From Natranaeroarchaeum sulfidigenes (lineage in GTDB: Archaea > Halobacteriota > Halobacteria > Halobacteriales > Natronoarchaeaceae), in assembly GCF_017094485.1 (NCBI RefSeq), contig NZ_CP064786.1, forward strand, positions 1,736,001 to 1,800,000: DNA of 64,000 nt, in the 5' to 3' direction. Positions within the stretch are counted from its first letter, which is position 1. Each line of letters begins with the position of its first letter. The notes below the pieces were generated by a model. The model had not been told where the DNA came from, did not search any database, and saw nothing but the letters and a program-made list of their open reading frames with translations. Positions 60,730 to 64,000 of this stretch are shown one piece after another. A program made the position numbers and the translations under genes.

Positions 60730-61848
60730 CTACAGATCCGCGACGTCTTCGATCGCGTCGGTGAGTTCCTTGATACTCTCGACGTCGTGTTCTCCCATGT
60801 GGCCGATGCGGAACGACTCCTCGCTGAGGTCGCCGTAGCCACTGGAGAAGGCCAGATCGTACTTCTCGTTGACCTCGGCCACGGTCTCGGCGACATCTAT
60901 CCCCTGCGTGTTCTCGATACAGGAGACCGTCTGGGACTCGTAGCCCTCCTCGGGGAACATGGCGAAGTGCTCGCGGGCCCATTCGCGGGTGTACTCGGCC
61001 ATCTCCCGGTGGCGCTCGTCTCGCGCTTCGTGACCTTCCTCGAGCATGTGTTTCATCTGCTTGCGGTAGGCCAGCATGATCGGGATCGCGGGCGTCGAGT
61101 GGGTCTGGCCCTTCCGGTCGTAGTAGTCCAGACAGCGCTGGAAGCCGCCGTACCACGACGCCTCGTCCTTTTCGAGTTCGCGCTCGTAGGCCTCGTCGCT
61201 GACGACACAGATCGCAAGTCCCGGCGGCATCGCGAACGCCTTCTGTGAGGACGCAAAGAGGACGTCAATGCCGTGTGCATCAATATCAATGTAGTCACCG
61301 CCCAGTGAGGAGACCGCGTCGACGACGAAGTATGTGTCCTCGTACTCGTCGACGACATCACCGATCTCCTCGATCGGGTTCCGGACGCCGGTCGAGCTCT
61401 CGTTTTTGACGACGGCGACCACGTCGTAGTGCTTGTCGCTCGTTTCGAGCGCCTCGCGGATGTCCTCAGGCTTGACCGCGTTGCCCCACTCGTAATCGAT
61501 CGTGTCGACGTTCTTGCCCAGTCGCTCGGCAACGTTGGCGTGGCGTTCACTGAAGCTTCCACAGGTCGCCACGAGGATGTTCTCGTCGACGAGGTTGAGC
61601 GTCGACGCTTCCCAGAACTCCGTACCTGACCCGGTGAGGATAATGACGTCGTTCTCGGTGCCGAGGAACTCTTTTGTGTCCTCGACGATCGTCGTGTAGA
61701 GGTCGGTCATCCGGTCCATTCGATGGCCGAACATCGGCTGGGCCATTGCGTCGATGACGTCCTCGCGGACTTCGGTCGGACCGGGAATATACAGTTTCTT
61801 GTCGGTGTAGTCGTCGCGGTATTCGCGTTTTTCTGTCACAGGAGCCAC
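60730..61848 (-). CDS. Class V aminotransferase (serine--pyruvate / alanine--glyoxylate type)
   Basis: A 372-residue PLP-dependent aminotransferase. PLP-Lys is K203 in FASSQKAFAMPPG; earlier LTGSGTEFWEASTLNLV gives the phosphate-binding loop and FVVDAVSSLGGDYIDIDAHGIDV the cofactor Asp. The N-terminus YIPGPTEVREDVIDAM is typical of the group. It transfers amino groups between glyoxylate/alanine or phosphoserine-like partners; haloarchaeal members are linked to serine and glyoxylate metabolism. Substrate not proven. 100 nt from the PAC2 gene, same strand. Confidence 0.93.
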   Translation of the reverse strand: MAPVTEKREYRDDYTDKKLYIPGPTEVREDVIDAMAQPMFGHRMDRMTDLYTTIVEDTKEFLGTENDVIILTGSGTEFWEASTLNLVDENILVATCGSFSERHANVAERLGKNVDTIDYEWGNAVKPEDIREALETSDKHYDVVAVVKNESSTGVRNPIEEIGDVVDEYEDTYFVVDAVSSLGGDYIDIDAHGIDVLFASSQKAFAMPPGLAICVVSDEAYERELEKDEASWYGGFQRCLDYYDRKGQTHSTPAIPIMLAYRKQMKHMLEEGHEARDERHREMAEYTREWAREHFAMFPEEGYESQTVSCIENTQGIDVAETVAEVNEKYDLAFSSGYGDLSEESFRIGHMGEHDVESIKELTDAIEDVADL

Positions 61849-61948
61849 CTATCTGTATGACAGTCCCACTCGCGCGGACATGGATGTTTTGATCCGTTTC
61901 TGCGTATCTGAAATACGGAGCGAATCTCGTTGGTGAGAAAGGAGGCCG

Positions 61949-62704
61949 CTAGCCGATATACCGCAGGTCGTCGTCGCTCGGAACGTTCTGTTGCTGTTCC
62001 ATCTCCTGAATCTTCCCGATGACTTCCTCCATCTCGTCGGCACGTTCTTCGAGACTGCCGAAGTCAACCTCGAAGCTCAGGACCTCCTGCAGGATCTCCA
62101 GAACGGCCTGTGCGCTCTTTGGATCGACGAGATAGCCGCTCGTCTGACCCATCAGACAGGCGGCCTCGTGGCCGCGTCGTCCACCGAGGCCGAGCAGCAG
62201 GCCGCTCACTCCGACGATACCGCCCGCGGGCTCGGATTCACGGAACTCGACACCAGCGTCGGTCAGTCGCTCGACGACGTCCTCGTCGGAGGCCGCTCCA
62301 AGCACGTCGTACTCCTCGATCAGTTCGCCGGTCGGGACACCACCGAGCGCGTACACCTCGGTTACGCCGAACTCCTCGGCGACGTCGAGGAACGTGTCGG
62401 TGAGTTCGTAGTGGCCCTCGTTGCTCTGCGCCTGATGATCCCCAGAGAGAATGAGCAGGTCACGTCCCACCGTCTCGATGGCATGGAACTCCGCACACGT
62501 GAGTTCTGCGACCCCATCATCACCGACTTCAACTTGCGGCGGGAACTGATCCGAGTACACTCGTCTGACGAGCGTCCCATCCAGCTCGTCGAGCAAGTGT
62601 TCGGCAGCGAGTTTCCCGACGTGTCCGACGCCCGGAAGTCCTTCGACGAGCACCGGATCCTGTAGCTCGACGTCTTCGATGGTTTCGACATCGACTTCGT
62701 TCAT
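61949..62704 (-). CDS. PAC2-family proteasome-assembly-chaperone-like protein
   Basis: A 251-residue PAC2 protein: VLVEGLPGVGHVGKLAAEHLLDELDGTLVRRVYSDQFPPQVEVGDDG is the family opening; LLILSGDHQAQSNEGHYELTDTFLDVAEEFGVTEVYALGGVPTG and GLLLGLGGRRGHEAACLMGQTSG follow. The last ~60 residues are an acidic coil. Starts 5 nt after the Nop10 stop (62704 vs 62710). Archaeal PAC2 proteins help 20S proteasome assembly in some cases; not proven here. First genes of the translation operon, in reverse. Confidence 0.92.
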   Translation of the reverse strand: MNEVDVETIEDVELQDPVLVEGLPGVGHVGKLAAEHLLDELDGTLVRRVYSDQFPPQVEVGDDGVAELTCAEFHAIETVGRDLLILSGDHQAQSNEGHYELTDTFLDVAEEFGVTEVYALGGVPTGELIEEYDVLGAASDEDVVERLTDAGVEFRESEPAGGIVGVSGLLLGLGGRRGHEAACLMGQTSGYLVDPKSAQAVLEILQEVLSFEVDFGSLEERADEMEEVIGKIQEMEQQQNVPSDDDLRYIG

Positions 62705-62709
62705 ACCGC

Positions 62710-62892
62710 TTACTCGTGTGCGCGTCGCTTAAGTGCGCGTCGGTACTCGCCGTACGGATCCTCGGGGTTGAACGGTGCGGGAGCACTGTTTATCGCGTCG
62801 GCTCCGCATTCGGGACAGTTCGAAGAAAGGGTATACACCGGACGTTCGTGCGCATCGCGCCACGCCGAACAGATCCGGATGTCAGATTTCAT
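62710..62892 (-). CDS. nop10: rRNA pseudouridylation H/ACA protein Nop10
   Basis: A 60-residue Nop10: DIRICSAWRDAHERPVYTLSSNCPECGADAINSAPAPFNPEDPYGEYRRAL, with the invariant YTL...CPxCG and PxxFxPEDPYGxYRR. The N-terminal Cys pair of the classic zinc ribbon is reduced to one Cys here (C8), so the zinc may be bound incompletely or not at all. Starts with one base shared with the aIF2alpha stop (ATGA at 62892). H/ACA RNP component. Confidence 0.95.
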   Translation of the reverse strand: MKSDIRICSAWRDAHERPVYTLSSNCPECGADAINSAPAPFNPEDPYGEYRRALKRRAHE

Positions 62893-63692
62893 TACTCGTC
62901 GTCGGTACGGCGTTCGCGGTGGAACTCGCCGGTCCCGCCGATCCCCTCGATCATATCGATGGCGCGGTTGGCGCTCGTTTCGAGTTCGCTTTCGGCGGTC
63001 TTGTAATTCGGCGCTTGCACCCTGATCCGATACTCCGGCGAGCCGACGTAGGTCACTTCGAGGTCGACCTCGTCGGGCACCTCACCGTTGCCCTCTGCGG
63101 CTTTCAGCGCTTCCTTGATCGAATCGACCCCCTCGGCGGTGGGACATTCGAGGTCAACGTAGCCGGTGACGTTGACGTAGGGAACCGAAACGTTCTCGCG
63201 AGCCGTCTCGACGAGCGCGTCGAGATCATCGTCGTCGAGATCGGTTCCTTCGAGCGCTTCGTGACCGTGGATGGCGGCCTCCTCGAAGCCGTCGTAGAGG
63301 CTGCCGAACTCCGCGAGGATCTCGTTGGCGACGCGGGTGTATGTTTCGTCGTCGACGTCCTCACCGAATGCGAGTAGCATCCAGTTGTCCGCTTTCTGCT
63401 CGTTTTTCCACTCCTGGATCTTCTCGGAGCGCTGGTGGTCGTTGACGTCTTTGATCGAGAGATCGATCTGCTGGGCGTCCTCATCTACGTCGAGGACCTT
63501 GCAGACGACCGTCTGTCCTTCCCGGACGTGATCGCGGACGTTCTTGATCCAGCCGGAAGCGACCTCGCTGACGTGTGTCAGTCCGCGTTTGTCCTCGTAC
63601 TCCTTGAGATCGACGAAGACGCCGAAGTCCTCGATCTCGTCGACCTCGCCGACGACGAGCTCGCCGGACTCTGGCCAGCCGCTAAATTTCAT
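62892..63692 (-). CDS. Translation initiation factor aIF2 subunit alpha
   Basis: A 266-residue subunit of archaeal initiation factor 2. The S1 domain lies at about residues 8-83 ([35 protein letters not shown]), followed by a helical domain and the C-terminal alpha/beta domain ([33 protein letters not shown]). Shares one base with nop10. Binds Met-tRNAi with the other subunits. Confidence 0.96.
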   Translation of the reverse strand: MKFSGWPESGELVVGEVDEIEDFGVFVDLKEYEDKRGLTHVSEVASGWIKNVRDHVREGQTVVCKVLDVDEDAQQIDLSIKDVNDHQRSEKIQEWKNEQKADNWMLLAFGEDVDDETYTRVANEILAEFGSLYDGFEEAAIHGHEALEGTDLDDDDLDALVETARENVSVPYVNVTGYVDLECPTAEGVDSIKEALKAAEGNGEVPDEVDLEVTYVGSPEYRIRVQAPNYKTAESELETSANRAIDMIEGIGGTGEFHRERRTDDE

Positions 63693-63710
63693 CGTCGATC
63701 ACCTCGACGC

Positions 63711-63899
63711 TCACTCCGCCTCGACGGTACGGTTCTCGACGACGTCGAGGACCTCGCCCTCGAACTCCGCCTTTCCACCGGTGGGTGTGGCGAGCGTGAC
63801 GCCACAGACCGCACACGAGACCTCTGTGGAAGCTTTGCCGAAGACGACCTGTTCGTTCTCACAGTCCGGACACTGCACGTTGTAGAAATTTCCTGCCAT
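63711..63899 (-). CDS. rps27e: Ribosomal protein S27e
   Basis: A 62-residue zinc-finger ribosomal protein: MAGNFYNVQCPDCENEQVVFGKASTEVSCAVCG with C-x2-C / C-x2-C. ATG 63899 is chosen; an ATG at 63965 would extend over the L44e gene. It lies 18 nt before the aIF2-alpha gene on the same strand. Confidence 0.96.
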   Translation of the reverse strand: MAGNFYNVQCPDCENEQVVFGKASTEVSCAVCGVTLATPTGGKAEFEGEVLDVVENRTVEAE

Positions 63900-63904
63900 C
63901 GTAA

Positions 63905-64000
63905 TCACTCCTGGAACGTCAGGCGACCGGCACGCCAGCCCTGACGGAGGTGGGCCTTGCCGCACTCGCCACAGCGGTATTTGAGGTCTGTCTTCTTGGT
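63905..64000 (-). CDS. rpl44e: Ribosomal protein L44e, C-terminal part only
   Basis: The last 31 residues of L44e, ending [21 protein letters not shown] then TFQE and TGA at 63905-63907. The CGECG pair is the second half of the zinc finger. It starts the operon L44e-S27e-aIF2alpha-Nop10-PAC2 (read right to left) and runs off the right edge. Confidence 0.93.
   Translation of the reverse strand, partial: TKKTDLKYRCGECGKAHLRQGWRAGRLTFQE

Noticed and set aside
1-64000. CRISPR arrays, insertion sequences, prophage genes.
   Set aside because: No regularly spaced repeats, transposase, integrase or capsid-type products were seen anywhere in the window.

Overview
The window is chromosomal DNA from an extremely halophilic archaeon (class Halobacteria). 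The evidence is a strongly acidic proteome, archaeal information-processing genes (TFB, aIF2-alpha, S27e, L44e, Nop10, RNase P subunit 4, archaeal 7S/SRP RNA), haloarchaea-type domains (HalOD1, winged-helix proteins with small membrane tails), Tat signals, AglB, and TATA/BRE promoters often placed for leaderless transcripts. I see no insertion sequence, prophage or CRISPR array. Genus cannot be fixed from the sequence alone.

Region 1 (1-18.7 kb) is a surface-polysaccharide / glycan cluster. On the minus strand lie a hexapeptide acyltransferase, a UDP-ManNAc-type dehydrogenase, a polysaccharide-deacetylase-like protein, a FemAB/GNAT-like acyltransferase, a GT4 glycosyltransferase and a membrane protein cut by the window edge, plus a secreted beta-helix protein and a Wzx-type flippase. 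A divergent plus-strand operon carries two alkaline-phosphatase-superfamily enzymes around a second FemAB-like protein. A deacetylase/DUF354 pair and glmS (precursor supply) follow. The 9-mer ATAACAAAG recurs upstream of five transcription units here.

Region 2 (19-25 kb) holds regulators and DNA repair: a membrane-anchored winged-helix protein, a HalOD1 protein convergent with a TFB, an aldo/keto reductase and an FeS-type (6-4) photolyase. Region 3 (26-39.6 kb) is a glycerol-catabolism island: three near-identical glycerol kinase genes, an unknown multi-pass membrane protein fused to the glpK3 transcription unit, and divergently glpABC followed by an Orc1/Cdc6-like ATPase. Two small membrane proteins and a universal stress protein sit between the kinases. 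The three glpK genes share a TATA element at nearly the same distance from the start codon.

Region 4 (39.6-44.9 kb) pairs a DUF368 (polyprenyl-phosphate transporter type) membrane protein with the oligosaccharyltransferase AglB, which suggests lipid-carrier recycling for N-glycosylation. Region 5 (44.9-55.2 kb) is mixed housekeeping: HAD phosphatase, DUF2797, a Gly/Met-rich protein, RNase P Rpp21, YhbY, MscS, SRP RNA, CoA-binding protein, KaiC-like ATPase, digeranylgeranylglyceryl phosphate synthase, tRNA-Arg, acetamidase and ThiI. Region 6 (55.2-58.8 kb) has a DtxR/SirR-type iron-box palindrome over a 52-residue protein gene, then DpsA, a histidine kinase and an HxlR regulator. Region 7 (58.9-64 kb) has an HTTM membrane protein, a class V aminotransferase and the conserved archaeal PAC2-Nop10-aIF2alpha-S27e-L44e translation operon, cut by the right edge.
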